DNA of 37,780 nt, taken from positions 8,609 to 46,388 of the forward strand of contig PMIP01000011.1 of the NCBI GenBank assembly GCA_003158295.1, written 5' to 3'. The position numbers were made by a program, and so were the translations under genes. Shown piece by piece: positions 8,996-17,717 of this stretch. This DNA is from Chloroflexota bacterium (GTDB lineage: Bacteria; Chloroflexota; Limnocylindria; Limnocylindrales; CSP1-4). Every line of letters begins with the position of its first letter. Position 1 is the stretch's first letter. The notes below the pieces were generated by a model that saw nothing but the letters and a program-made list of their open reading frames with translations, ran no database searches and was not told where the DNA came from.

Positions 8996-9475
8996 CTGGG
9001 ACTCTCCTTCATGTCACGAGACGCTCCGGCCGGGCGATCGACGGGCGATCGACGCTCTGCGGCCCTCCCTTCCAAACAACCCAAGTACTCTGATCGGCGC
9101 CTCCTCCATTGCTCGCGAGGCCGTTGCCGGGCTCGCTAGCCGCGTAGCATGATTCCGCCCTCCCGTGACGGCGGCGCAGCGCGTGCATACCTATGTAGCA
9201 TACGCATGCTGGCACAGTCAAGGGCCGCCAAGGACTTGCTGGCGTAGGATCTCCGGCATACGATTTACTCCTCTCGGCGGGCGCGTTCCAGCGACGGCCG
9301 GCGAGCGAGCCTGGGATCTATCGAGTCTTTTCTTGACTCGAGCGGTCGCAGGCCGCGACACGCCAGAGCCGGTCCGGCGCAAGAACAGGGATATGTCAAG
9401 GTTGCCAACGGCGGCCTGCGAGCCCTCGAATGGGCCCGGCAAGGCTGCAAGAGTCGCATTTTGGAGGTCGAAGCC
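8996..9475. other. Divergent intergenic region between sugar-binding gene and xylA
   Basis: The 480 bases between the binding-lipoprotein GTG and the xylA ATG hold no convincing gene; short frames here are leader sequence. It contains an 11-bp tandem repeat CGGGCGATCGA (9031-9041 and 9042-9052) in the minus-strand leader, the promoter/operator at 9189-9222, and a half operator GCATACG at 9256-9262 facing xylA. A TTGACT at 9333-9338 on plus has no good -10 partner, so the xylA promoter is not identified. Confidence 0.6.
9189..9222 (-). promoter_or_regulatory. Promoter with spacer palindrome, copy 1 (binding protein/permease/GH3 operon)
   Basis: Read on minus: TTGACT (9216-9221), an 18-base spacer, then TACATA (9192-9197). 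The palindrome AGCATGCGTATGCT (9197-9210, one mismatched pair) fills most of the spacer, so a bound repressor would block RNA polymerase directly. The whole 34-bp block is 30/34 identical to 16083-16116, far more than expected for two unrelated intergenic regions. The centre CG fits a LacI-family operator. Confidence 0.7.
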
Positions 9476-10666
9476 ATGGTCCTGACGACGGGCGGCGCAG
9501 CGCACGAGGCGTATCGGCCGACCAGCGCCGACAAGTTCACCTTCGGCTTGTGGACGGTGGGCAATGCGGGGCGCGACACGTTCGGCAGCGAGACCAGACC
9601 GCGGCTGGACCCAAACGACAGCGTCCGCAAGCTGGCCGAGCTCGGGGCTTACGGCATCTCAATGCACGACGACGACCTCGTCCCGTACGACGCCTCGCCG
9701 GCCGAGCGCGACCGGATCGTCGGGCGCCTCAAGGAGACCCTGGCCGATACCGGCATGGTCGTGGCGATGGCGACGACCAACCTCTTCGGCCATCCGGTCT
9801 TCAAGGACGGGGCCTTCACCTCAAACGACCGAGCGGTGCGCCGCTACGCCATCGCCAAGACGATGCGGGCGATCGACATCGGGGCCGAGCTTGGGGCCAA
9901 GATCTACGTCTTCTGGGGCGGCCGCGAAGGCGTGGAGGCGATGGCGTCGAAGCGACCGGGAGACGCCCTGGACCGCTTCCGCGAGACCATGGACTTCCTG
10001 TGCGAGTACGTGATCGATCGCAAGTACGGGATGCGCTTCGCGATGGAGCCAAAGCCCAACGAGCCGCGCGGCGATACCTTCCTGCCGACGGTTGGCCACG
10101 CGCTGGCCTTCATCGGCACTCTGGCCCATCCCGAGATGGTCGGGCTCAACCCCGAGACGGCGCACGAGACGATGTCGGGCCTGTCCTTCTACCACGCCGT
10201 GGCCCAGACCCTCTGGCAGGGCAAACTCTTCCACATCGACCTCAACGGCCAGAAGATCGGCCGCTACGACCAGGACCTGCGCTTCGGCTCGGAGGGCATC
10301 AAGGATGCCTTCTTCCTGGTCAAGCTGCTCGAGGAGTCCGGCTACGAGGGGCCGCGCCATTTCGACGCTCACTCCTACCGCAGCGAGAACATGGAAGGCG
10401 TCTGGGACTTCGCCGCGGGTTGCATGCGGACGTACCTGATCCTCAAGGAGAAGGCCAAGCGCTTCGCCGCCGACCCCGAGATCACTGCCGCCCTGGCGGC
10501 GGCTTCCGTCCCCGAACTGGCCCTCCCCAGCGTGGGCCGCTATTCAGCCAAGTCCGCCGCAGAGCTGGCGGCGAACCCCGGCGACCCCAACGAGCTTGCT
10601 CGACGCGGCTACGGCAACGAGCGCCTCGACCAGCTGGTCATGGAGTTGCTCATGGGCGTCCGGTGA
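9476..10666 (+). CDS. xylA: Xylose isomerase
   Basis: Cytoplasmic metal-dependent enzyme that converts D-xylose to D-xylulose, 396 residues, the length of the actinobacterial-type (short) group. Conserved parts seen are the catalytic histidine in M-H-D-D-D (about H64), the metal ligand and lysine in [10 protein letters not shown] (about E191, K193), N-P-E-T-A-H-E, and the D-x-D pair in Y-D-Q-D-L-R-F-G. The ATG at 9476 has a GGAGG site 8 bases upstream; a TTG at 9461 would overlap that site. xylB follows after a short gap in the same direction. The sequence gives full-length matches to all catalytic motifs. Confidence 0.96.
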   Translation: MVLTTGGAAHEAYRPTSADKFTFGLWTVGNAGRDTFGSETRPRLDPNDSVRKLAELGAYGISMHDDDLVPYDASPAERDRIVGRLKETLADTGMVVAMATTNLFGHPVFKDGAFTSNDRAVRRYAIAKTMRAIDIGAELGAKIYVFWGGREGVEAMASKRPGDALDRFRETMDFLCEYVIDRKYGMRFAMEPKPNEPRGDTFLPTVGHALAFIGTLAHPEMVGLNPETAHETMSGLSFYHAVAQTLWQGKLFHIDLNGQKIGRYDQDLRFGSEGIKDAFFLVKLLEESGYEGPRHFDAHSYRSENMEGVWDFAAGCMRTYLILKEKAKRFAADPEITAALAAASVPELALPSVGRYSAKSAAELAANPGDPNELARRGYGNERLDQLVMELLMGVR

Positions 10667-10705
10667 CGGTGGACTGACGCCAGCCGGCACGGGACCGCGA
10701 TTACG

Positions 10706-12166
10706 ATGGCAGCGATGAGAACGCTGGTCGCGGGCGTCGATTGCTCTACCCAGTCGACCAAGGTCCTCGTCATCGACGTAGATACCGGTGAGATCGTCGG
10801 GCGAGGACAGGCCCCGCACGCGGTCACCGGTGTGGGCGGAGCTCGCGAGACTCAACCGGACGTATGGTGGGAGGCTCTTCGCATCTGTCTGGGACAGACC
10901 GGTGTCGCCCGCGACATAGCCGCCATCGCCGTCGCCGGCCAGCAACATGGCCTCGTGTGCCTGGATGCGAGCGGCAGGCCTCTCCGCCCGGCAATGCTCT
11001 GGAACGACACACGGTCGGCCCCGGACGCGGCCCGGCTCGTCGAGGCATTGGGCGGCGCCGAGGCCTGGGCCAAGCGGATCGGAAGCGTTCCGGTGGCATC
11101 GTTCACAGCCACAAAATGGGCCTGGATGAGGCGGCTCGAGCCCGAGATTGCAGCTCGGACGCGTGCCCTCCGCCTGCCCCACGACTATCTCACCGAACGG
11201 CTCACGGGAGAGGGAGTCACGGATCGGGGTGACGCGTCGGGCACGGCCTGGTGGTCGACGGACACGGAGAAGTACGCTCCCGGCGTCCTCTCGCTGCCGG
11301 AGCTGGATCTGCCGCCCGAACTCCTGCCCCGAGTCCTCGAACCGACCGAGCCCGCCGGCTCCGTCACGGCCGAGGCTGCCGAGGCGACCGGCCTTTCGGT
11401 CGGAGCGCTCGTTGGCCCGGGCACGGGCGACAACATGGGCGCGGCATTGGGTTTGGGGCTGCGACCGGGCATGCCCGTGCTCAGCCTCGGAACTTCCGGG
11501 ACGGTCTACCTTGTCTCCAAGACACGCACCGCCGATCCGACCGGGAGCGTCGCGGGCTTCGCCGACGCCACTGGCAAGTTCTTGCCACTTGCCGCAACCC
11601 TGAACTGCACTCTCGCCGTGGATCGTGTGGCGGCGCTGTTCAAGCTGGACCGCAACGATGTCGCTCCTAGCAACGGTGTCGTGGCCCTGCCCTACTTCGA
11701 CGGTGAGCGCACGCCCAACCTGCCCGAGGCGGCCGCGGCGTTCCTCGGGCTGCGCCACGAGACGGATCCGCGGTCGATCCTGATGGCCACGTACGAGGGC
11801 GCCATCGTGAGCCTCCTCGACGCGCTCGACGTTATCGATCAGTGCTCGTCCGGGGTGGATGCTGGCGCGCCGCTCACTCTGATCGGCGGAGGAGCGAGGG
11901 GCGAGACCTGGCAGCGCGTGGCACAACGCCTTTCCGGGCGGGCGATCTCCATACCGGACGCGACCGAGCTAGTGGCGATCGGCGCGGGCGTGCAGGCGGC
12001 GGCCACGCTGCGAGGCGAGACGGCACAGAACGTGGCCGCTCGCTGGCAGACGGACCACGGAACCCTGCTCGAGCCTATCGCCCGCGACGCGGAGACGATC
12101 TCCTACCACCGAGCCGTCCGGCAGCTTGCGCTGGCAGCGGTACAGAGCCGCCCGGAAGCGAGTTGA
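10706..12166 (+). CDS. xylB: Xylulokinase
   Basis: FGGY-family sugar kinase of 486 residues that phosphorylates D-xylulose to xylulose 5-phosphate. The first ATP-fold domain opens with G-V-D-C-S-T-Q-S-T-K and contains V-A-G-Q-Q-H-G, typical of xylulokinase. The second has the catalytic aspartate in G-T-G-D-N-M-G-A, S-L-G-T-S-G-T-V, and the adenine-site I-G-G-G-A-R-G. It follows xylA by 39 bases. No clear ribosome site precedes either possible ATG (10706 or 10715). A TACGAT box ends 7 bases before 10715, so a leaderless secondary transcript from 10715 is possible but has no -35 match. Confidence 0.94.
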   Translation: MAAMRTLVAGVDCSTQSTKVLVIDVDTGEIVGRGQAPHAVTGVGGARETQPDVWWEALRICLGQTGVARDIAAIAVAGQQHGLVCLDASGRPLRPAMLWNDTRSAPDAARLVEALGGAEAWAKRIGSVPVASFTATKWAWMRRLEPEIAARTRALRLPHDYLTERLTGEGVTDRGDASGTAWWSTDTEKYAPGVLSLPELDLPPELLPRVLEPTEPAGSVTAEAAEATGLSVGALVGPGTGDNMGAALGLGLRPGMPVLSLGTSGTVYLVSKTRTADPTGSVAGFADATGKFLPLAATLNCTLAVDRVAALFKLDRNDVAPSNGVVALPYFDGERTPNLPEAAAAFLGLRHETDPRSILMATYEGAIVSLLDALDVIDQCSSGVDAGAPLTLIGGGARGETWQRVAQRLSGRAISIPDATELVAIGAGVQAAATLRGETAQNVAARWQTDHGTLLEPIARDAETISYHRAVRQLALAAVQSRPEAS

Positions 12167-12217
12167 TCCGCCGCTCTCCGTGAACGAGACCCCGAGGCGG
12201 TCCTGGACCGAGCCCGA

Positions 12218-13042
12218 TCAGCCGTGGAGCTTGGCAAGCTCCGTCTGAGTGACCTCGCTCGGCAGCTTCCCCATGATGATCATGCCCAGGACCTCGTCCG
12301 TCGTCACTTCCGTCTTGTTGACCGTACCGACGAGCCTGCCGTGGAGCATGACGCTGATTCGATCGGCCAGGTCGAAGACGTCGTGGATGTCGTGGCTGAT
12401 CAGGAAGATGCCGATCCCTTCGGACTTCAGCTGCTTGATCACGTTTCGCACTTGCACGGTCTCGGCCGGACCGAGCGCCGCCGTGGGCTCGTCCATGATC
12501 AAGACCCGGGCGTTGAAGTGGATGGCCCGGGCAATGGCGATGGCCTGCCGCTGGCCGCCGGAGAGGGAGACGACCGGCGTCTTGAAGTTCTTGAAGTTGG
12601 GGTTCAAGCGCCCCATGACCTTGCGGGTAGCCGATTCCATCGCCGAGTCGTCGAGCGACCCTGTTCGAGTCTTGAGTTCCCGGCCGAGGAAGAAGTTGGC
12701 CGGGGCGTCAATGTTCTCGGCCAGCGCCAGGTTCTGATAGATCGTTTCGATGCCGAGAGCCTTGGCCACGCGCGGATTCGGTATAGAGACGGGCTGGCCG
12801 TCGATCAGGACCTCGCCGGAATCGGCCGGGTGGGCCCCCGAGAGGGTCCGGATCAGCGTCGTCTTGCCGGCGCCGTTGCCGCCGACCAGGCCGACGACCT
12901 CTCCCGGACGGAGATCCACGGTGACGTTCTGAACTGCGTGAACGCCACCGAAAGCCACGCTGATTTCGCGCAGCTCGACGAGGGGCGCACCCGCGACCGT
13001 CGCAGCGGTCGTGGGTTCGGCGGGGGTGGGTGCGATGCTCAT
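12218..13042 (-). CDS. xylG: Xylose ABC transporter ATP-binding protein, single domain
   Basis: ABC ATPase of 274 residues that powers the XylF/XylH importer. Walker A is G-G-N-G-A-G-K-T-T, the signature is L-S-G-G-Q-R-Q, Walker B is [11 protein letters not shown], and the switch histidine is in I-S-H-D-I. Unlike the two-domain XylG of enterobacteria (about 510 residues), only one ATPase domain is present, so it should work as a homodimer. An AGGGAG site precedes the ATG. It follows the permease by 16 bases and ends converging with xylB. Confidence 0.92.
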   Translation of the reverse strand: MSIAPTPAEPTTAATVAGAPLVELREISVAFGGVHAVQNVTVDLRPGEVVGLVGGNGAGKTTLIRTLSGAHPADSGEVLIDGQPVSIPNPRVAKALGIETIYQNLALAENIDAPANFFLGRELKTRTGSLDDSAMESATRKVMGRLNPNFKNFKTPVVSLSGGQRQAIAIARAIHFNARVLIMDEPTAALGPAETVQVRNVIKQLKSEGIGIFLISHDIHDVFDLADRISVMLHGRLVGTVNKTEVTTDEVLGMIIMGKLPSEVTQTELAKLHG

Positions 13043-13058
13043 CTTCTTGCTCCCTGGC

Positions 13059-14429
13059 CTACTTGGAACGCCGCTGAAGAATAGTGTCGAGGCCGACCAC
13101 GAACACCAGAACCGAACCGATCGCGACGTCCTGCATCGGCGAATCCAGGCCGATTGTGACCATGCCGGCCTTGAGCGACTGCATGAGCACCGCCCCGAGG
13201 ATTGCGCCCTGGATCGTGCCGACGCCGCCGGAGAATGACGTGCCGCCGATGACGGCCGCGGCGATCACGAGCAGCTCATATCCGGTTCCTGTGCTGGTCA
13301 CGCCGGCGTCGAGCCGGGACGCCTGGATGCACGCGGCAACGGCGCAGAGAACGCCCATCAGCACGAACGTGCCGAGGATGATGCGCTTCGTGTTGATACC
13401 GGCAAGGGTGACCGCTTCGGGGCTGCCGCCGATCGCGAAGACGTAGCGGCCGAACTGGCGTCTGGTCGCCAGGTAACCCATGACCAGCCCGATGCCCAGA
13501 AGAATCAGGACCGGAGCCGCGAGGCCGACCGGAATGATCAGGCCGCCGGGCGGCTCGGTGGTGCCGTGAGCCGTTGCGAACTGGGTGGCGAGTCCGGGCG
13601 GCAGGGGGTAGTTGTTGAGGACCCAGGCGAAGAACAGGACGGCGGCCCAGCCTGCCGCTATCAACACAGTCATGGCCCACCGCGGCCGGACGGGGAATCC
13701 GTACTTACGGCGCTTGCCGCTGCTGCTGATCAGCGCATACGCGATCCCCGCGCAGATCAATAAGGCGACAATCCACGTCGGCCAGAATCCGATTGCGCCA
13801 CCGCTGTCGCTGATCGCGCTGCCGCTGGAGAGGTTGCCGCCGATGATGGCGAAGTTCTTGTCCATGGGCGCGATCGTCTGGCCCTGCTGGATCTTGAAGA
13901 TGAGACCGCGCCATATAAACCAGCCGCCCAGAGTGACGATGAACGAGGGGATCCCGATATAGGCGATCAGGCCGCCCTGAATGGCCCCGATCACGGCGCC
14001 GACGGCGACGGCGACCAGGACCGCGACGACCCAGATCTCCCACGAGCCGTAGGCGAGATGCAGGTCCTCGGTCAGCCAGATACGCTGCGTCATCGCGGCG
14101 AAGTAGGCCGTGAGGCCCATGACTGAACCGACCGAGAGGTCGATGTTCCGCGAAACGATGATCAGAACCATGCCCGTGGCCATGATCGCGACCGGCACGC
14201 TCTGGACGGAGACGTCGTAGAGGTTGCGCGGCGTCAGGAAGAGGCCGTTCGAGGCATAGCCGAAGCCCAGCCAGATAGCGATCAGGGCAAGGATCATGCC
14301 CGTCAGCCGCAGATCGATCTCCATCGTCCGAGCACCGGACCGAAGGACGACCTGCAGCGGTTTCGTCGCCCGCCTCCACGCGGGCTGAATCGGCGCCGGG
14401 CCCTGTGCTTGTCCCACAACCTGACTCAT
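13059..14429 (-). CDS. xylH: Xylose ABC transporter permease
   Basis: CUT2-family permease of 456 residues with more than ten predicted membrane spans. Family marks are [37 protein letters not shown] and [13 protein letters not shown]. Between about residues 200 and 320 is a long stretch with extra hydrophobic segments, as in XylH rather than the shorter RbsC. It lies between the binding protein and the ATPase in one operon. Confidence 0.93.
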   Translation of the reverse strand: MSQVVGQAQGPAPIQPAWRRATKPLQVVLRSGARTMEIDLRLTGMILALIAIWLGFGYASNGLFLTPRNLYDVSVQSVPVAIMATGMVLIIVSRNIDLSVGSVMGLTAYFAAMTQRIWLTEDLHLAYGSWEIWVVAVLVAVAVGAVIGAIQGGLIAYIGIPSFIVTLGGWFIWRGLIFKIQQGQTIAPMDKNFAIIGGNLSSGSAISDSGGAIGFWPTWIVALLICAGIAYALISSSGKRRKYGFPVRPRWAMTVLIAAGWAAVLFFAWVLNNYPLPPGLATQFATAHGTTEPPGGLIIPVGLAAPVLILLGIGLVMGYLATRRQFGRYVFAIGGSPEAVTLAGINTKRIILGTFVLMGVLCAVAACIQASRLDAGVTSTGTGYELLVIAAAVIGGTSFSGGVGTIQGAILGAVLMQSLKAGMVTIGLDSPMQDVAIGSVLVFVVGLDTILQRRSK

Positions 14430-14480
14430 CGCTAGCCTCTCGACTGACCTGAGATCAAAAGACTCGTCACCCCTAATGTT

Positions 14481-14519
14481 ACGCGCCCTGCGCCGCGGTT
14501 TCCCGGGCGCAGGGCGCGT
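14481..14519 (-). terminator. Intercistronic hairpin between xylF and xylH
   Basis: A perfect 14-bp stem (ACGCGCCCTGCGCC) with an 11-base loop sits between the xylF stop and the xylH start. There is no U-run on the minus transcript. Position and form match the hairpin at 7565-7593 in the other transporter operon, pointing to the same role in giving the binding protein more message than the membrane parts. Confidence 0.6.
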
Positions 14520-14545
14520 CGATTGCCTCTAGATCTCGCGAGCTG

Positions 14546-15706
14546 CTAGCAGCCCGTGACGGATCCGGCGGTCACGTCCTTGCAGAGCGTGGCCTTGTCG
14601 ATCCACTTGGCGTCAAGGACGACCTGGAGGTTGTCCTTGGTGATCGCCTGCGGGGTGATGAGGATCGAGTTCAGGCTGTTGCCGCCCGGTGACTTGAAGA
14701 CGGCGGACTTGCCTTGCGCTGTCGAGATGTCGGCCATCTTGGTGCCAGCGCAGAGGGCAGCGGCAGCCTCACCGGCCGCGTTGCCGAGGAGGCGGGCGTC
14801 CTTCCAGACGTCAACGGTCTGGGTTCCGAGGGCGATGCGGTTCAGAGCCGCGGCGTCGCCGTCCTGTCCGGAGACCGGAACCTTGCCGGCAAGGCCCTGA
14901 GACTTCAGGGCGGCGATGACGCCACCGGCCATGCCGTCGTTCTCAGTGAAGGCGATGTCGATCTTGTTGTTGTTCTTGGTGAGCAACTGGGCCATCTCGT
15001 TCTGGGCGTTGGCCGGATCCCAGTTGTCGGTGTAGGTCTCGCCGACGTTGACGAGCTTGCCGGTCGGATCGGTCTGGCCGACATCCGGGACACCAGCCTG
15101 GACCATGCCGGAGCGGAGGAAGTCCGCGTTGGCATCGGCCTTGTTGCCCTTGATGACGACGAAGTTGCCGGAGCTCTTGACGGCGAGGAGAGCCTGCGCC
15201 TGCATCTTGCCGACGAGGACGTTGTCGAAGGTGATGTAGAACGCGCCCGGATCTTCGATCAGGCGGTCATACGCGATGACCCCGACGCCGGCCGCGATAG
15301 CCTTGGCAACGGACGGCTTGATGGCCGTTCCGTCCTGGGCCAGGATGATCACGACCTTGGCGCCCTGGTTGATCAGAGCGTCGACGTTAGAGGCCTGGGC
15401 GTCCGTGGACGACTTAGCGTCGTTCGAGATGTAGGTGTCGCCAGCCTTGGTGAGAGCAGCCTTGATCGCCGGCTCGTCCCACTTGGCCCAGCGCTCTTCC
15501 TGGTAGTTGTTCCAGGAGACGCCGACGGTGCAGGGCGCGGCCGGGGTGGCCGCCGCCGGGGTCGCCGCGGCCGGGGTGGCCGCCGCAGGGGTCGCTGCGG
15601 CCGGGGTGGCCGCCGCAGGGGTCGGAGATGCCGCCGAGCTAGAGCAGGCTGAGGCGACGAGCGCCACGACTGCGACTAGGGCTGCTGCTTTGCGACTACT
15701 GAACAT
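14546..15706 (-). CDS. xylF: D-xylose-binding lipoprotein
   Basis: Periplasmic-binding-protein-like sugar binder of 386 residues. A lipoprotein signal (A-L-V-A-S-A-C) is followed by an Ala-Thr-Pro linker made of five-residue repeats. The mature part has the XylF hallmarks G-V-S-W-N-N-Y-Q-E-E-R-W, V-I-A-Y-D-R-L-I, and F-D-N-V-L-V-G-K-M-Q-A. The ATG at 15706 is preferred over a frame from 15799: it has an AAGGAGG site upstream and a proper signal peptide starts there. First gene of xylF-xylH-xylG; the likely promoter is about 380 bases upstream at 16083-16116. Confidence 0.95.
   Translation of the reverse strand: MFSSRKAAALVAVVALVASACSSSAASPTPAAATPAAATPAAATPAAATPAAATPAAPCTVGVSWNNYQEERWAKWDEPAIKAALTKAGDTYISNDAKSSTDAQASNVDALINQGAKVVIILAQDGTAIKPSVAKAIAAGVGVIAYDRLIEDPGAFYITFDNVLVGKMQAQALLAVKSSGNFVVIKGNKADANADFLRSGMVQAGVPDVGQTDPTGKLVNVGETYTDNWDPANAQNEMAQLLTKNNNKIDIAFTENDGMAGGVIAALKSQGLAGKVPVSGQDGDAAALNRIALGTQTVDVWKDARLLGNAAGEAAAALCAGTKMADISTAQGKSAVFKSPGGNSLNSILITPQAITKDNLQVVLDAKWIDKATLCKDVTAGSVTGC
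15541..15624 (-). repeat. 30-bp tandem repeat in XylF linker
   Basis: About 2.8 copies of a 30-bp GC-rich unit, itself two 15-bp half units, encode the A-A-T-P-A repeats of the XylF linker. A low-complexity spacer, not a CRISPR. Confidence 0.8.
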
Positions 15707-16147
15707 ATGTCCCTTCCTCCTTGTGGAATGGATGCGGATCGCGATCCGCCAAGCGACTGTCTTCCGCGTTAAGCTACCGGACCTCCTCTCCGCCTTCAAA
15801 TCGGTCTTCGATTCCGGAGACTAATTGAATGGATCGCTCATGCCCTGAGCTGTACCGGGGCCTCACTCCGGCGCCCGGCCGGATCCCTGTGGCAGCGGAA
15901 CCGTCTGACTCACAATCCTAGTAGCGGATCCGCCGCAGGGTCTCGTTCAGAACAAGAGCCGTACCGTCGATCGCTTGCGGCACGCGCGGACATGATATAG
16001 CAGAGATGCTGATAGCTTCTGGGCGCGATCGGGTCATCTCCCGTGTTGCCCGGTTGGGCACGAGCATGTGGGCCGGGTGTCCACCTATGTAGCATACGTA
16101 TGCTTCCCCAGTCAAGATCGTGAGGCAGATCGTGGAGCGGGGCCCGT
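15707..16147. other. xylF leader region
   Basis: About 440 bases without a convincing gene. It holds the long xylF 5' leader. A perfect 16-bp palindrome GCGGATCGCGATCCGC at 15734-15749 ends 27 bases before the xylF start and could be an operator or a hairpin. The promoter/operator copy 2 lies at 16083-16116. Confidence 0.55.
16083..16116 (-). promoter_or_regulatory. Promoter with spacer palindrome, copy 2 (xylFHG operon)
   Basis: Read on minus: TTGACT (16110-16115), 18-base spacer, TACATA (16086-16091). The spacer contains the perfect 14-bp palindrome AGCATACGTATGCT (16091-16104). The 34-bp block matches 9189-9222 at 30 positions. The start of transcription would be near 16079, giving a leader of roughly 370 bases. 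A LacI-family repressor site is the simplest reading. Confidence 0.72.
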
Positions 16148-16309
16148 TGGGCTGGACCCACCGGCCTGGGCCCTGCCGGCGACGCTCGAGTCCGCGTCCA
16201 GTGGCCGGACGGCGAGATTGGGCCGTGGATGCAAGTGACCGAGAACCAGTTCGTCGACATCGCGCGCGGCTCCGCCGGGGCGCAGCCATGGACGCCGCCC
16301 AAGACCTGA
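16148..16309 (+). pseudogene. C-terminal remnant of a CRTAC1/ASPIC-UnbV domain protein
   Basis: The plus frame ending with TGA at 16307-16309 has no start codon at a sensible place but reads like the end of an ASPIC/UnbV domain: T-G-L-G-P-A-G-D-A-R-V-R-V-Q-W-P-D-G, then T-E-N-Q-F-V-D-I-A-R-G and a W-T-P-P end. In this family the pattern is G-L-G-x-A followed by V-x-V-x-W-P-D-G and A-N-Q-F. An in-frame stop lies just upstream (near 16120) and the adjacent bases are the xylFHG promoter. It looks like the tail of a lost gene. Recognition is by motif memory only, so confidence is moderate. Confidence 0.45.
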
Positions 16310-16325
16310 GGAAGGAACCAAATCG

Positions 16326-17702
16326 ATGGTCAACGCACGGCTGGCCGAGATCGCGTTGCCGGACTTCGGTATGCCGGAGACGCGCCCCGAGATCCCCGGG
16401 CACGTCTACGCGGCCCGAGTGGCGGCCCTCCGAGAGCGCGCGGATCAAGGCGGCTATGACCGGCTCGTCGTCTACAGCGATCGCGAGCACAGCGCCAACC
16501 TGGGCTATCTGACCGGCTTCGACCCCCGCTTCGAGGAGGCCATCTTCGTGCTCGGCCCGACGGGCGACCCGGCGATCCTGGTCGGCAACGAGTGCCAGGG
16601 GATGGCGGCCCATGCGCCCCTCAAGATGCGGACGGTGCTGTTCCAGGATCTCAGCCTGCCGGGTCAGCCGCGCGATCGGTCGGCGCCCCTGGCCGCGATT
16701 CTCGGCGACCTGGGCGTCGAGCGAGGCAGCCGAGTGGGCGTGGTCGGCTGGAAGACGTACGCCGACCGCGAGTCGATGGATATGCCGTCGTACCTCGTGG
16801 ACGAGCTGCGGCGCCTGACTGGACCAACGGGGAAGGTCGAGAACGCGACCGGCATCCTGATCGACGCCGCCGACGGCCTGCGTGTAGTCAACGAGGTCGA
16901 TCAGCTCGCGGCGTTCGAGTACGCGGCCTGTCAGACGTCGGATGGGGTCCGGCGCGTCATCTTCGGCATCGAGCCCGGGGTGACCGAAAGCGAAGCGGTC
17001 CGGCTCCTGCGCTGGAACGGCATGCCGCTCTCCTGCCACCTCATGTTGTCGGCGGGACCGAGGGCATTCCTGGGGATGCTCAGTCCGGGCGACCGTCAGA
17101 TCCAGCGCGGCGATCCGTTCACCGTCGCCTTCGGCGTCTGGGGTGCGCTCAACTGCAGGGCCGGCTTCGTGGTCGGTGGTGCGGACGAGCTGCCTCCGGG
17201 GATCGCAGGCTACGTGGAGCGCCTGGTTGGGCCCTACTTCGAGGCCATCGCGGAGTGGTACGGTGCCCTGCGCGTCGGCCAGACGGGCGGTGTCCTGCAC
17301 GAGATAGTCCAGCGTCACATTGGCGATCCGTTCTTCGGCGTCTCGCTCAATCCAGGGCACCAGATCCACAACGACGAGTGGGTCAACTCCCCGATAGCCC
17401 CGGGGTCGCCGATCGAGCTCCGTTCCGGCATGGCGCTGCAAGTGGACGTCATCCCGGCAACCGGGACGGACTTCTTCACGACCAACATCGAGGATGGCGT
17501 TGCCCTTGCCGACGGGTCGTTACGCGAGGCCTTCGCCGCGGCCTACCCCGGAGCGTGGAAGCGGATCCAGGCCAGACGGCAGTTCATGAGCGACGCTCTC
17601 GGGATCGCCCTGCACCCGGATGTCCTGCCGTTCTCCAACATCCCGGCCTACCTGCCGCCGTTCCTGCTCCGCCCGGAAAGGGCCATGACCGTGGCCGTCT
17701 GA
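16326..17702 (+). CDS. M24-fold (aminopeptidase P/creatinase-like) protein with altered metal site
   Basis: Predicted 458-residue cytoplasmic protein with an N-terminal creatinase-type domain (through about residue 190) and a C-terminal pita-bread domain. AAGGAA lies before the ATG. Family M24 normally uses five metal ligands D-D-H-E-E. Here the first Asp position is A268 (F-T-V-A-F-G), the second lies in N-C-R-A-G-F (about 276-281) with no Asp, His is kept in N-P-G-H (H345), the first Glu is replaced by D374 (Q-V-D-V-I-P), and the last Glu is kept in N-I-E-D-G (E389). It may be a metal-free hydrolase like creatinase or a non-catalytic member. It is divergent from xylFHG, and no role in xylose use is evident. 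Confidence 0.8.
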   Translation: MVNARLAEIALPDFGMPETRPEIPGHVYAARVAALRERADQGGYDRLVVYSDREHSANLGYLTGFDPRFEEAIFVLGPTGDPAILVGNECQGMAAHAPLKMRTVLFQDLSLPGQPRDRSAPLAAILGDLGVERGSRVGVVGWKTYADRESMDMPSYLVDELRRLTGPTGKVENATGILIDAADGLRVVNEVDQLAAFEYAACQTSDGVRRVIFGIEPGVTESEAVRLLRWNGMPLSCHLMLSAGPRAFLGMLSPGDRQIQRGDPFTVAFGVWGALNCRAGFVVGGADELPPGIAGYVERLVGPYFEAIAEWYGALRVGQTGGVLHEIVQRHIGDPFFGVSLNPGHQIHNDEWVNSPIAPGSPIELRSGMALQVDVIPATGTDFFTTNIEDGVALADGSLREAFAAAYPGAWKRIQARRQFMSDALGIALHPDVLPFSNIPAYLPPFLLRPERAMTVAV

Positions 17703-17717
17703 CCGCCTTGCAGGCGA

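Noticed and set aside
9009-9221. 70-codon minus-strand frame upstream of the sugar-binding gene
   Set aside because: It begins within the promoter itself and runs through the leader, with no ribosome site or domain.
15541-15624. Regular short repeats that might be a CRISPR array
   Set aside because: Units are contiguous without unique spacers and encode the A-A-T-P-A linker of XylF in frame.
15918-17441. A 507-codon minus-strand frame across the xylF promoter and the M24-like gene
   Set aside because: It crosses a promoter and is a shadow of the plus-strand gene, which has a ribosome site and a clear fold.
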